Assembly (NCBI GenBank): GCA_040382055.1
Contig: JBEIGE010000006.1
Span: 59,085-123,084, forward strand
From: JBEIGE01 sp040382055
GTDB taxonomy: Bacteria > Pseudomonadota > Gammaproteobacteria > Burkholderiales > Burkholderiaceae_C
DNA length: 64,000 bases
Reading direction: 5' to 3'
Each line of letters opens with the position of its first letter. The stretch's first letter is position 1. The notes under the pieces are model-generated. The model did not search any database and had not been told where the DNA came from. It saw nothing but the letters and a program-made list of their open reading frames with translations. Shown piece by piece: positions 7,446 through 16,156 of this stretch. The position numbers and the translations under genes are program-made.

Positions 7446-8738
7446 ATGAAACCTGAAGCACAAGCATTTGTCGTTTTCTCCATGGGCATGCTGGTGTTCA
7501 TGGGTGTCGGCATGAACATGGGCCTGGCCTTGGTCCTCACCGGCGCAGGCATGGCCTGGGTGCTTAATTTCTGGGACACCCAGTTGCTGGCCCAAAACCT
7601 GGTGGCCGGGGTGGACAGCTTTCCCTTGCTGGCAGTGCCCTTCTTCATACTGGCCGGAGAGTTGATGAACTCCGGTGGTATCAGTCGTCGCATCATTGAC
7701 ATGGCTCAGGCCTGGGTGGGGCATATTCGTGGCGGTTTGGGCTATGTGGCCATCGGAGCGGCGGTCTTGATGGCCAGCATGAGCGGTTCGGCGTTGGCTG
7801 ACACCGCAGCCCTGGCCACTATTCTGCTGCCCATGATGCGCCAACAAGGCTACCCGATGCACACTTCGGCCGGGCTGATTGCCTCAGGCGGCATCATTGC
7901 GCCCATCATCCCACCGTCCATGCCCTTTGTGATTTACGGTGTCACCACCAATACCTCGATCTCTGCGCTGTTCATTTCAGGCATCGTGCCCGGATTACTG
8001 ATGGGCATCGGGCTGATCTTTACCTGGCGCTATGTTTTGCGGGGCATTGATTTGCCCCAAGGCCAACCCATGCCCATGCCACAGCGATTCAAAGTGACCG
8101 CGCGCGCTTTCTGGGCGCTGCTCATGCCGCTGATCATCATTGGCGGCATGAAAACCGGCATTTTCACGCCGACCGAAGCCGCCGTCGTGGCAGCGTTTTA
8201 TGCATTGGTGATTGCCCTGTTTGTACACCGTGAAATGAAAGTTGCCGAAGTCTATGGCGTACTGCTGCGTGCTGCCAAAACCACTTCGGTGGTGATGTTC
8301 CTGTGTGCCGGTGCGCAAGTGGCGAGCTACATGATCACGCTGGCAGACCTGCCCAGTGTGCTCTCCAGCTGGCTAGGGCCCTTGGTTGAGAACCCCAGGT
8401 TGTTGATGGCTGTAATGATGGTGGTACTTGTTCTTATAGGCACAGCCCTTGATCTCACTCCCACCATCCTGATTTTTGCGCCCGTGATGCTGCCCATTGC
8501 CGTCAAAGCGGGAATAGACCCGGTTTATTTTGGGCTGATGTTCATTCTTAACGGTGCCATAGGTTTGATCACACCGCCCGTAGGCACGGTACTTAATGTG
8601 GTCGCCGGCGTGGGCCGAATATCCATGCACAGCGTGATTCGCGGAGTCAACCCGTTCCTCATGACCTATGTCGTGCTGTTGGCACTACTGACCGTTTTCC
8701 CCCAGATCGTGACCTTGCCGGTGGCATGGATGCGGTAA
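7446..8738 (+). CDS. dctM: TRAP transporter large permease (DctM)
   Basis: Large, about 12-helix, ion-coupled translocation subunit of the TRAP transporter (around 430 aa, normal size). Family segments include FPLLAVPFFILAGELMNSGG, SGSALADTAALATILLP, IIAPIIPPSMPFVIYG and the late NGAIGLITPPVGTVLNVV. The start is taken at ATG 7446 with GGAG 5 bp upstream. An in-frame GTG at 7440 would instead overlap the dctQ stop (GTGA) and cannot be excluded. Substrate is supplied by the DctP receptor encoded next. Confidence 0.94.
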   Translation: MKPEAQAFVVFSMGMLVFMGVGMNMGLALVLTGAGMAWVLNFWDTQLLAQNLVAGVDSFPLLAVPFFILAGELMNSGGISRRIIDMAQAWVGHIRGGLGYVAIGAAVLMASMSGSALADTAALATILLPMMRQQGYPMHTSAGLIASGGIIAPIIPPSMPFVIYGVTTNTSISALFISGIVPGLLMGIGLIFTWRYVLRGIDLPQGQPMPMPQRFKVTARAFWALLMPLIIIGGMKTGIFTPTEAAVVAAFYALVIALFVHREMKVAEVYGVLLRAAKTTSVVMFLCAGAQVASYMITLADLPSVLSSWLGPLVENPRLLMAVMMVVLVLIGTALDLTPTILIFAPVMLPIAVKAGIDPVYFGLMFILNGAIGLITPPVGTVLNVVAGVGRISMHSVIRGVNPFLMTYVVLLALLTVFPQIVTLPVAWMR

Positions 8739-8770
8739 TTCTTTCTTAACTTTGTAACCAGGAGACTTTC

Positions 8771-9790
8771 ATGAAACTGTTTAGACGTACCTTGCTGGTC
8801 GCAGCCAGCGCTGCCGCCCTGACCACCTCCCTGGGCGTTGCAGCCCAGGACATTCAAAATCGCCTGATTCGTTTTGGCTATGGCCTCAACGAGCAAAGCA
8901 ACCAGGGCCGGGCTGTGAAGTTGTTTGCCGAGCAGGTTGAAAAAGCCTCTGCCGGAAAAATGCGTTTGCGCGCAGTCGGCGCAGCAGCCCTTGGCCCTGA
9001 CATCCAAATGCAGCAAGCACTGGTTGGCGGTGCTCAGGAAATGATGGTCGGTTCAACCGCCACCCTGGTCGGCATCACCAAAGAAATGGCGCTGTGGGAC
9101 ACCCCATTCCTGTTCAACAATGTGCAAGAAGCGGACGCCGTGCTGGACGGCCCGATCGGGCAGAAAGTCATGGACAAGCTGCAGGAAAAAGGCTTGGTAG
9201 GGCTGGTCTATTGGGAGAACGGGTTTCGCAACCTGACCAACAGCCAGCGTCCGGTCAACAAACTTGAAGACATGGCAGGCATCAAATTAAGGGTTATGCA
9301 AAACAATGTTTATCTGGACAGCTTCAAAACCTTGGGGGCGAATGCAGTGCCCATGCCATTCTCGGAACTCTTTGGTGCACTGGAAACCAAAACGGTCGAT
9401 GGCCAGGAGAATCCCTACAACACCATTTTGTCCAGCAAGTTTTACGAGGTACAGAAATTCTTGAGTATCACCAACCATGTGTACAGCCCCTGGATTGTGC
9501 TGGTCAGTAAAAAATGGTGGGATCAGTTGAGCAAAGCAGAACAGAAAGTATTGATGGATGCAGCTATTGCCAGCCGCGACTTCGAGCGCAAAGACACCCG
9601 GGCCGAAGCGGCCAAGGCGCTTGATGAGCTCAAGGCCAAAGGCATGCAAATCAACCAGTTGCCAGCTTCTGAGTCAGCCCGCATGCGTGACAAGCTGGGT
9701 CAGATCAATACCCAAATAGCGGCTAACGTTGGCAATGACCTCTGGAATGAAACGCAGGCCGAGCTGAGAAAGCTGCGTGGGGGTCGCTAA
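8771..9790 (+). CDS. dctP: TRAP transporter substrate-binding protein (DctP)
   Basis: Periplasmic receptor of the TRAP system, 339 aa with a signal peptide ending near VAAQ (residues 22-25). The DctP fold is marked by GYGLNEQSNQGRAVKLFAEQ, LWDTPFLFNN, the conserved arginine region GIKLRVMQNNVYLDSFKTLG that normally pairs with a substrate carboxylate, and DGQENPYNTI. An AGGAGA lies 6 bp before the ATG. Position as last gene of the gntK-dctQMP operon suggests aldonate (gluconate-type) binding, which is inference. It ends 6 bp short of the convergent creatininase-family gene, leaving no room for a separate terminator. Confidence 0.93.
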   Translation: MKLFRRTLLVAASAAALTTSLGVAAQDIQNRLIRFGYGLNEQSNQGRAVKLFAEQVEKASAGKMRLRAVGAAALGPDIQMQQALVGGAQEMMVGSTATLVGITKEMALWDTPFLFNNVQEADAVLDGPIGQKVMDKLQEKGLVGLVYWENGFRNLTNSQRPVNKLEDMAGIKLRVMQNNVYLDSFKTLGANAVPMPFSELFGALETKTVDGQENPYNTILSSKFYEVQKFLSITNHVYSPWIVLVSKKWWDQLSKAEQKVLMDAAIASRDFERKDTRAEAAKALDELKAKGMQINQLPASESARMRDKLGQINTQIAANVGNDLWNETQAELRKLRGGR

Positions 9791-9796
9791 CAAGTC

Positions 9797-10639
9797 TTAC
9801 TGGCCAAAAGAAAGATCGGGTTTTTCTCTTAACGTGGATGCGGGCAGGGTGCTAACTTCACCCAGCAGTTTGGCAAGCTGCAGGCCTGCCGCGTTAATGA
9901 GCGCCTGTCCTTTTGCCGCCGTAGCGCTCGCCGCGTTGCCGGCTGCACCCATGGCGTTGTAGTCCTGCATTTGCCAACCCAGCTTGGCTGAATTGCCATT
10001 GCCCAGAACCTCGTATAGACCTGAACGTTCTTGCGAGCTCGAGGTGAAGTGGCGTGCCTGGGACATGTCCACCTGTTGTTCACGCAGAGCCAGCATCATT
10101 GAGGTCTCGACGTCACCGGCATGAATGCCAAAGCGGTGTTCATCAGCCGGGAACAGACCCATCACCGCCTCGCCCAGGGGCAAGTTGTACCAGCTTGTAT
10201 GACAAACAATCAAGTCGTGGGCCGTACGCAAATCGCGCGCAACGATGTCCATCACACTGACTTGTCCGCCGTGTGAGTTCAGCAGCACCAGTTTTTTAAT
10301 ACCGGTTCGCGCCACACAGGCACCCAACTCCATCCAGACTGCCATCAGCGTTTGCGCGGACAAAGTCAAAGTACCAGGAAACCGGATGTGCTCGTTACTT
10401 TTGCCTACCTGCTGGGTTGGAAGAAAGAGTACCGGCAGATCGGCACTCAAGTGCGGCAGGCATGCTTGAACCACGCCGTCGACCAGGTCTTTGTCCACGC
10501 TCAGGGGCAAATGCGGGCCGTGCTGTTCAGTGGCCGCCACTGGCAAAACAGCAACCACTTGGTCTAAGGCCGGGCTGGCGGCCAGTTGCGCAAAGTGACG
10601 GGTACTGAGATCGGCCCAGAATCGGGAGGGTAGTTTCAT
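9797..10639 (-). CDS. Creatininase-family amidohydrolase
   Basis: Metal-dependent hydrolase of the creatininase/MftE-like family, 280 aa. The metal-site motifs are visible: VAATEQHGPHLP, the aspartate of SVDKDL, LVLLNSHGGQ, and FGIHAGDVETSMM. The open frame starts earlier, but the ATG at 10639 overlaps the stop of the upstream pseudouridine synthase gene by 4 bp (ATGA) and begins right at the family N terminus, so coupled translation is likely. The family covers creatinine, formamide-type and redox-cofactor precursor substrates, so the actual substrate is open; the neighbours do not settle it. Confidence 0.85.
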   Translation of the reverse strand: MKLPSRFWADLSTRHFAQLAASPALDQVVAVLPVAATEQHGPHLPLSVDKDLVDGVVQACLPHLSADLPVLFLPTQQVGKSNEHIRFPGTLTLSAQTLMAVWMELGACVARTGIKKLVLLNSHGGQVSVMDIVARDLRTAHDLIVCHTSWYNLPLGEAVMGLFPADEHRFGIHAGDVETSMMLALREQQVDMSQARHFTSSSQERSGLYEVLGNGNSAKLGWQMQDYNAMGAAGNAASATAAKGQALINAAGLQLAKLLGEVSTLPASTLREKPDLSFGQ

Positions 10640-11625
10640 GTGAATCGCTCGTGTGGGGCCAGGTAACGCCATTGACCAAGAGGTAAATTACCCAACATCA
10701 CCTGGCCTACCCTAACCCTTTTCAGGCCAACGACGCGCAAGCCCACAAGCTCGCACATGCGCCGGATCTGTCGTTTTTTACCTTCGGTCAGAACAAAACG
10801 AAGTTGCTCTGGGTTTTGCCAGTCAACCTTGGCTGCCTTGAGAGCCTGGCCGTCCAGGCTCAAGCCATGACGCAAACGTTGCAATTGGCTTTTCGGAAAA
10901 ACCGATTGCACGTCTGATCTGACCGGATCATCGTCGTCAATTCGGCTGAGTTGTGTGACTTTTCCCAAGTCATGTTTTCCACCGTAAGTCGCTGCTGCCG
11001 AGGTTGCCGCTGCCAGGTTTTCGGCACCGGTGTACACGACACGCACCAGATACTCCTTTTCCATGTCTGCGTCTTGGCCGATAAGCTGGCGCGCCACACG
11101 ACCATCCTGGGTCAAAACCAGCAATCCGGTGGAGTCAATGTCCAGCCGCCCCGCAGGCACCAGGCTTTTGAGCTGCTTGGGGTTAAAAAAGAAGCGCGCA
11201 TTGTCATCTGCCCAGCGGTTTTGCGGCTGCACCAGGGTGATGGCCGGCAGATGCCCGTCTTCGGCTTGGCCGCTGACAATACCTAGCGGCTTGTTAATCA
11301 GTACCGTGACTTGGTTGGCTTGCTGACCCTGTGCCTGTTTGTCGATCTCAATGCGTACTTCCGCTGTAACCTGCATGCCCATTTCAGCGACTTTGCCATT
11401 CACTTTCACCCAGCCGCGTGCGATCCAGTCGTCCGCCTCGCGGCGTGAGGCCATGCCCAGTTCAGCCATGCGCTTATTAAGCCGCACCGTTGCTGAAGCA
11501 TTGCCCGATAAGCTGACGGATGTGTTTCCAGAGCCGCCGCCCATGATCGGCTTGGGGCGAGCCACTGATTCAGGTCGTGGCGCCCGGCGCAGGCCAGTGT
11601 CAGGTTGATCGGTTGGAGGTGTCAT
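10636..11625 (-). CDS. rRNA pseudouridine synthase (RsuA/RluB/RluF family)
   Basis: Isomerises a uridine of rRNA to pseudouridine. After a ~45-residue Gly/Ser/Arg-rich leader, an S4 RNA-binding domain (VRLNKRMAELGMASRREADD, then WVKVNGKVAE) precedes the catalytic domain with the canonical motif PAGRLDIDSTGLLVLTQDG; the catalytic aspartate is Asp162. The C-terminal LTEGKKRQIRRMCELVGLRV is also typical. It most resembles RluF/RluB, but the exact uridine is not certain. A second family member at 58843-59580 carries Glu at the catalytic position, giving a useful contrast. Confidence 0.92.
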   Translation of the reverse strand: MTPPTDQPDTGLRRAPRPESVARPKPIMGGGSGNTSVSLSGNASATVRLNKRMAELGMASRREADDWIARGWVKVNGKVAEMGMQVTAEVRIEIDKQAQGQQANQVTVLINKPLGIVSGQAEDGHLPAITLVQPQNRWADDNARFFFNPKQLKSLVPAGRLDIDSTGLLVLTQDGRVARQLIGQDADMEKEYLVRVVYTGAENLAAATSAAATYGGKHDLGKVTQLSRIDDDDPVRSDVQSVFPKSQLQRLRHGLSLDGQALKAAKVDWQNPEQLRFVLTEGKKRQIRRMCELVGLRVVGLKRVRVGQVMLGNLPLGQWRYLAPHERFT

Positions 11626-11695
11626 CGTCCTCGAATTGTCCTACAAAGGCCGACCTGCATCCGGCGCTGAGTGTTGACTCTGAACAAGACAACAA

Positions 11696-12304
11696 CTACT
11701 TGAAATGGGCAAAGAAATGCGCCAGGTCAGTCAGTTGGGCATTGTTGATGCCATACAGGGATGCAGACATGATGGTGTCGCGCCCCGGACCGGCGTGGTC
11801 GCGAAACTGTTTCATTGAGTCGAGTAAAAAGACCTCTTGTTGCCCCGCCAGACGGGGAATCTGCTCTCGCCCGCTGTAGTCTGGCAAATGACAGGTTCCA
11901 CACAGTGCAGCACGCGCCAGTTCTTTGCCGCGCGCAAAACGCTCGGCATTGACGGGAGTTGTAGCCGCCAGCGGCGCAGGCAATGCCTGGTAGTGTTTTG
12001 CAAGTGCCGACAAATCAGCGTCTTTTAAGCCATCGAGCGAGCCTTTCATGGCCGGAATATCTCTCAGGCCTTCGCGAATGAGCACCAGTTGGTTTTCAAT
12101 AAAAATCTTGGGCTGTCCTGCAAGCGATGGGATATTGGGGATGACCGATATACCTTGCGCACCGTGGCACGCCCCGCAGAGCGCCAGACGCTCCGGTGGG
12201 GGCGCAGGCTGAGCGAACACTGCGCCTCCGAAAAAAAGCAGGGCCACTGCTGCCAGGGCCCTGCCGATTCGGGAAATGTTGGTCTGCTTCTTAGGGCTTG
12301 GCAT
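11696..12304 (-). CDS. Diheme cytochrome c (c4 type)
   Basis: Exported electron carrier of 202 aa with a signal peptide (RALAAVALLFFGGAVFAQ). Two haem-binding CxxCH motifs, CGACH at 43-47 and CGTCH at 135-139, sit in two similar halves, each with a likely axial Met (Met86 and Met179), the plan of cytochrome c4. Its start overlaps the end of the PQQ-type sugar dehydrogenase gene by 14 bp, so both are translated from one mRNA. The natural reading is that it accepts electrons from that dehydrogenase in the periplasm. Confidence 0.92.
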   Translation of the reverse strand: MPSPKKQTNISRIGRALAAVALLFFGGAVFAQPAPPPERLALCGACHGAQGISVIPNIPSLAGQPKIFIENQLVLIREGLRDIPAMKGSLDGLKDADLSALAKHYQALPAPLAATTPVNAERFARGKELARAALCGTCHLPDYSGREQIPRLAGQQEVFLLDSMKQFRDHAGPGRDTIMSASLYGINNAQLTDLAHFFAHFK

Positions 12305-13496
12305 AAGAGATGCGGTAGATCACGCCCATTTGCTCGTCGGCCAGCAACATGGCGCCGTCTGGCATTTGCAGGAAATAGGTGGGGCGTCCCCAGAAGGTAT
12401 TGGCCGCATCGTCCTTGAAACCAGTCAGGAAAGGTGCCACTTTGGCGTTTTTGCCATCGTTATCAGAGCGCACAGTGACAACATCGTAACCAATCTTCTG
12501 ATCCCGGTTCCACGAGCCTTTGCGGGCAACGAAAGCTACATTTCTGTACTCTGCCGGGAACATATTGCCGGTGTAGAACTGCAAGCCCATGGCTGCAGCG
12601 TGTGCGCCCAAGGGGGCTACCACCGGTGTTACGCCTTCACAGGGGTTGGCTTTCTTGATGTCCTGGTCGGGAACGTTGCCGACGTGACAATAAGGGAAGC
12701 CGAAATTTTGGCCGGTTTTGCTCAGACGATTCAGACCGTCTTCAGGGGAGTCGTTGCCCATCCAATCGCGGCCGTGATTGGTAAACCACAGCTCTTTGGT
12801 GACGGGGTGCCAGTCAAAGCCCAGGGCATTTCGCACTCCCGTAGCAATCACTTCCATACCCGAGCCGTCCGGGTTGTAACGACGGATCTGCGCGTACTCC
12901 TGGGTCGGCAACTCGCAGATATTGCATGGAGCACCAAACGGAACGTATAGCTTGCCATCCGGACCGAAGCGCAGGTATTTCCAGTTGTGATGCTGCTCAG
13001 GCGGCAGCTTGAATGCGGCGGTCATGTCCACCGGCTGAGCGTTGGGATTGGATTCAATGCCGTCAAACCTAAGCACTTTATCGATAGCCATCACATAGAG
13101 CGAACCCTTGTTCATTACAACAGCGGGTTGATTGAGTTTGTCTATCAAGACGCGGCTGGTACGTTCCGTTCCGTTGTCAGTGATTTCATAGACCCGGCCC
13201 AGCGGGCGAGTACCGGCGTAAATTTTTCCACTGTCGCCACGAACCATCGCTCGCACGCCAGGTGTTCCCGCGGACCACACTTCGATCTTGAAGCCCGGGG
13301 GTAATTTGAGTTTGTCCAGCGGTATCTCGCTGGCTGCAGTTGCCGTGAACTTGGCGGCGTGCGGTGCAAGTTTGGAACCTGCCTGCTCGGCGCTGCGACC
13401 TTGTTGCCAAGCCGGAGGGGGCGGAGCGGTTTGAGCCACTGCTTGACCCAGGCTCAATGCCGCCATTGAGGCCGCGAAAGCTAGCTTATTCAGCAT
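12291..13496 (-). CDS. PQQ-dependent sugar dehydrogenase (sorbosone dehydrogenase type)
   Basis: Periplasmic quinoprotein of the soluble glucose/sorbosone dehydrogenase fold (six-bladed beta propeller) that oxidises an aldose-type substrate using PQQ. The start at 13496 is preceded by GGAG with 8-nt spacing and begins a signal peptide ending AVAQ; an open frame from 13559 would put the signal peptide inside. Recognisable segments include VRNALGFDWHPVTKELWFTN, NHGRDWMGND, GFPYCHVG and FVARKGSWNR. It is about 400 aa, as expected. It is cotranscribed with a diheme cytochrome c and lies near a PqqU-like receptor. The substrate cannot be assigned from sequence alone. Confidence 0.88.
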   Translation of the reverse strand: MLNKLAFAASMAALSLGQAVAQTAPPPPAWQQGRSAEQAGSKLAPHAAKFTATAASEIPLDKLKLPPGFKIEVWSAGTPGVRAMVRGDSGKIYAGTRPLGRVYEITDNGTERTSRVLIDKLNQPAVVMNKGSLYVMAIDKVLRFDGIESNPNAQPVDMTAAFKLPPEQHHNWKYLRFGPDGKLYVPFGAPCNICELPTQEYAQIRRYNPDGSGMEVIATGVRNALGFDWHPVTKELWFTNHGRDWMGNDSPEDGLNRLSKTGQNFGFPYCHVGNVPDQDIKKANPCEGVTPVVAPLGAHAAAMGLQFYTGNMFPAEYRNVAFVARKGSWNRDQKIGYDVVTVRSDNDGKNAKVAPFLTGFKDDAANTFWGRPTYFLQMPDGAMLLADEQMGVIYRISYAKP

Positions 13497-13695
13497 CGGT
13501 ATGTCTCCATCAAGTTTGTGAGGTTTTTTCTGAGGAGTAATCCTAACGGTCAACCTCAATAACTTTCGACAGGGTTTATACCTATTTGATTCAATTAAGA
13601 CTTTTCGGTAACCGAAGGCTAAATCAAAGAAATTCTGCTTGTCATTGAAAAGATGTCCATCAGGCGGGATACGGCAAGTTCAATACTTAGTGATG

Positions 13696-14115
13696 TCAAC
13701 TTTTACCGGAGTCAGAGTTATCGCTGGGGCACACACGATTAAAAACGGCTTCACTTGCGCTCCCTTTGGTTATGTTAAGCCAGTTGCCAGGCTGAGCATC
13801 CTTTGCCTTTGTAGACAAGCTTTTTCCTTGCGCCCAATACTCAGGAAACTTGCTTTCTTCAAGGATTCGGAAGCGGCGGTCTTTACAGTCGTATTCCATG
13901 TGGCTCTTGACTGACAAAACCCTGTCAGTTGCACCCTTGCGCATGTTGTGGATTTCCCAAACCCGTCTCATTGTGTTCATCGGTCCCGTTTGCCGAATCG
14001 TTTGCTCATCAATGAATTTTTCAGACAGTCTGTCTGTCCCGCCATTAATTTTGACCCAATCTGCAAAAGCAAATGCACTATTGAGTAAAAGCAGACAACC
14101 AAACAGGTTTTTCAT
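13696..14115 (-). CDS. Surface-adhesin E-like small exported protein
   Basis: A 139-aa protein with a signal peptide (KNLFGCLLLLNSAFAFA) followed by DWVKINGGTDRLSEKFIDEQ, two short basic-hydrophobic strands and a CDCR-like region (MEYDCKDRRFRILEE). This pattern matches the surface-adhesin protein E-like family of small secreted proteins widespread in betaproteobacteria; most members have no known function. The ATG at 14115 starts the signal peptide. It sits between the two dehydrogenase/cytochrome pairs in the same orientation. A second Cys near the C terminus (NRVCPSD) may form a disulfide with the internal one. Confidence 0.75.
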   Translation of the reverse strand: MKNLFGCLLLLNSAFAFADWVKINGGTDRLSEKFIDEQTIRQTGPMNTMRRVWEIHNMRKGATDRVLSVKSHMEYDCKDRRFRILEESKFPEYWAQGKSLSTKAKDAQPGNWLNITKGSASEAVFNRVCPSDNSDSGKS

Positions 14116-14189
14116 ACTGGTTTGCAAAGACCCCGTGTATTTTTCGATATGTAAACCGTATAGAAATCGCCCCTGCTTCATTAACTAAG

Positions 14190-14504
14190 CTATTTCAAAG
14201 ACAACACATATTTGGCCAGTTTCAAGGCATCCGCATCAGACAACTGAGGTTGTGGGGGCATCACGTCTTCTCCCCAAACGCCAGAACCTCCCAACTTGAT
14301 TTTTTTAGCTAATTTTTCAGCTGCTTTACTGTCATTTTTATATTTACTGGCGACTTCATTCAATTTCGGACCGTACTTTCTTTTGTCAACATAATGGCAG
14401 GCAAGGCAATTGCTTTTGACGAGCAAATCATAGTCGGCATGTGCAAAACTCATGGCACCTGTCATACATACAAATACCAAGCAGGTGACTAATCTTTTTC
14501 TCAT
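14190..14504 (-). CDS. Monohaem cytochrome c (c551/c552 type)
   Basis: Small periplasmic cytochrome of 104 aa. A signal peptide (RKRLVTCLVFVCMTGAMSFAHA) leads to the haem motif CLACH at residues 33-37, KYGPKLNEVASKYK, and the axial Met82 in DVMPPQPQLSD, which together define the c8/c551 class. The chosen ATG at 14504 starts the signal peptide; the longer frame runs back through a terminator hairpin and is not credible. It follows the second PQQ sugar dehydrogenase gene by about 70 bp, mirroring the first dehydrogenase/cytochrome pair, but a terminator lies between them. Confidence 0.9.
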   Translation of the reverse strand: MRKRLVTCLVFVCMTGAMSFAHADYDLLVKSNCLACHYVDKRKYGPKLNEVASKYKNDSKAAEKLAKKIKLGGSGVWGEDVMPPQPQLSDADALKLAKYVLSLK

Positions 14505-14533
14505 TTGAGCTATCTCAACATTCTGCAGGTTAG

Positions 14534-14563
14534 AAAAAAATGCGCTGCCCGAAGGGCAGCGCA
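14534..14563 (-). terminator. Intrinsic terminator after the second sugar dehydrogenase gene
   Basis: A perfect 10-bp GC-rich stem, TGCGCTGCCC (14541-14550) with GGGCAGCGCA (14554-14563), has a 3-nt loop. On the minus strand it is followed by seven T residues (14534-14540), a textbook Rho-independent terminator 14 bp past the dehydrogenase stop codon. The downstream cytochrome gene would need read-through or its own promoter. Confidence 0.9.
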
Positions 14564-14576
14564 TCCCAGTTAAAAA

Positions 14577-15842
14577 TTATTCTGGCTTTACCCGGATGAT
14601 TACGCCTTGATCCTCAAGTGCCACATACAGGTTGCCATCGGGCCCCTGAGATACTGCACGGAACCGTCCAGTGACGGTAGGCCAAGAGGCCTGAACGGCC
14701 GTAGAAGTGAGTCCATCTGCGCTGATCTTTAGCACATCAAGGCGGTTGCCAACGGGTGTGCCATGAATGCCGATGCCGGCATATCCAACAACCATTTGAC
14801 CGTCCCAGTCCTTCCACTGCTTGCCAGACAAGAACGTATTACAGAACATGCCTTGAGACAGTCCATTGTTGTTCCAAGCTGGTTTCATGGCCTTCGGATA
14901 AGTTTTGAGGTCTGTCATTGGCATGAATGCAGAACGTTCTTTTGGCGGCATTGCTCCCATTTGGTTGGGTGAATAGCCACAATAGTCATCCGGGCAGTCC
15001 TTGCGGCCAGCCATATTGGGGCGAGGATCCCAACCAGCATTGCCACCATTGGTCAGTGCAGTCACCTCGTCAGAATGCCATGGCCCATTCTCAGCTGTAA
15101 ATGGGCGACCATCGCCAGGACGGAAAGCAATGCCTTGGGGATTGCGATGTCCATAGGTATAGATGCGAGGATCAAATCCGGCTGGTGGTTTGTTATCTGC
15201 AGCAGCTTTGCCATCTCGGTCAATACGCAGAACTTTGCCGGCAATGACGGTTGGACTTTGTGGCCCAGCGCCCAAGTGATTGTCACCTGTGGTCAGATAG
15301 ATAAATCCATCAACCGGGCTGAAGCGGACACGACCTCCATTGTGTGCACCGGGACCTCCAAACGGGTGCTTGGATGCTGCTGGCTTGTAATTCACATCCG
15401 GAACAATATCGGTCCGGTCAGACACATTGGTGAATGTTGCATCCACCTTCATTCGCATAAGTCGGTTGTTAAGTTTCCCGTTGAGCTTGGAACTGGAATA
15501 AACATAAATCAAACGGTTTTTGGCAAAGTCAGGGTCAACCTCAACCCCCATCATGCCGGCCTGACCATCACAGAACAGGTCTGCGCTAGAGGATGCATAG
15601 CCAGTGACGCCACCGATGGCGTGCAACTTGTTGATAGCACCTGATGGAAGCCGAACAGACAGGCCTTTGCACTTCTCAGTAAAAAACATGGTTCCGTCTT
15701 TCAAAAAAGACATGTCCCATGGCAACTCAAGCTTGCCCACCACAACTTCTGTTGTCAGCGTGGGAATCGCTGCAAACAGACCACCAGACGTCACCAAACT
15801 TGCAGCAACCAATCCGGTCTTGATCTTATTGATCGTTCTCAT
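14577..15842 (-). CDS. PQQ-dependent aldose sugar dehydrogenase
   Basis: A 421-aa exported quinoprotein of the GSDH/Asd (YliI) family. A signal peptide (TGLVAASLVTSGGLFA) is followed by the family opening LELPWDMSFLKDGTMFFTEK, the mid-propeller GGPGAHNGGRVRFSPVDGFI, YTYGHRNPQGIAFRPG, and ENGPWHSDEVTAL, the latter two lying around the PQQ and calcium sites in characterised members. The last strand VALEDQGVIIRVKPE closes the propeller. It is oriented away from the TonB-dependent receptor across a 314-bp gap. E. coli YliI oxidises a range of aldoses with PQQ taken from the environment; a similar role is inferred. Confidence 0.9.
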   Translation of the reverse strand: MRTINKIKTGLVAASLVTSGGLFAAIPTLTTEVVVGKLELPWDMSFLKDGTMFFTEKCKGLSVRLPSGAINKLHAIGGVTGYASSSADLFCDGQAGMMGVEVDPDFAKNRLIYVYSSSKLNGKLNNRLMRMKVDATFTNVSDRTDIVPDVNYKPAASKHPFGGPGAHNGGRVRFSPVDGFIYLTTGDNHLGAGPQSPTVIAGKVLRIDRDGKAAADNKPPAGFDPRIYTYGHRNPQGIAFRPGDGRPFTAENGPWHSDEVTALTNGGNAGWDPRPNMAGRKDCPDDYCGYSPNQMGAMPPKERSAFMPMTDLKTYPKAMKPAWNNNGLSQGMFCNTFLSGKQWKDWDGQMVVGYAGIGIHGTPVGNRLDVLKISADGLTSTAVQASWPTVTGRFRAVSQGPDGNLYVALEDQGVIIRVKPE

Positions 15843-16156
15843 AATGTCTCCTGGGTTTTATTGGGCAAGCCAGCCATGCTTGATTCACAACTTGTCATGC
15901 CCTGGTTATGACAATCATTGACTACTTTTAGGATTGCAGAGCCACAGAATTTTTTGAAATAAATCAAAGACCCATGCGACAGGCAAATCCGCATTTATTA
16001 TTTGTGGAAGTCAAGTTAATCGACATAGTGGAAACACCTATGCCAATTAAGCGCGTGTGGTGCAAAGATTCACCGGCACTTTTTACTAACTGCTTTGACA
16101 GGGGTTCTCCCTAACTGCACGAATGTGCCAAATCAAAGCCACTCACACTTGTTTTT
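15843..16156. promoter_or_regulatory. Divergent intergenic region between sugar dehydrogenase and PqqU-like receptor
   Basis: This 314-bp AT-rich interval separates divergently transcribed genes and must hold both promoters. The dehydrogenase start codon is preceded on its own strand by AGGAGA. I saw no clear -35/-10 pair, long palindrome, RNA gene or small ORF worth reporting. Shared regulation of the receptor and the dehydrogenase from here is plausible. Confidence 0.4.
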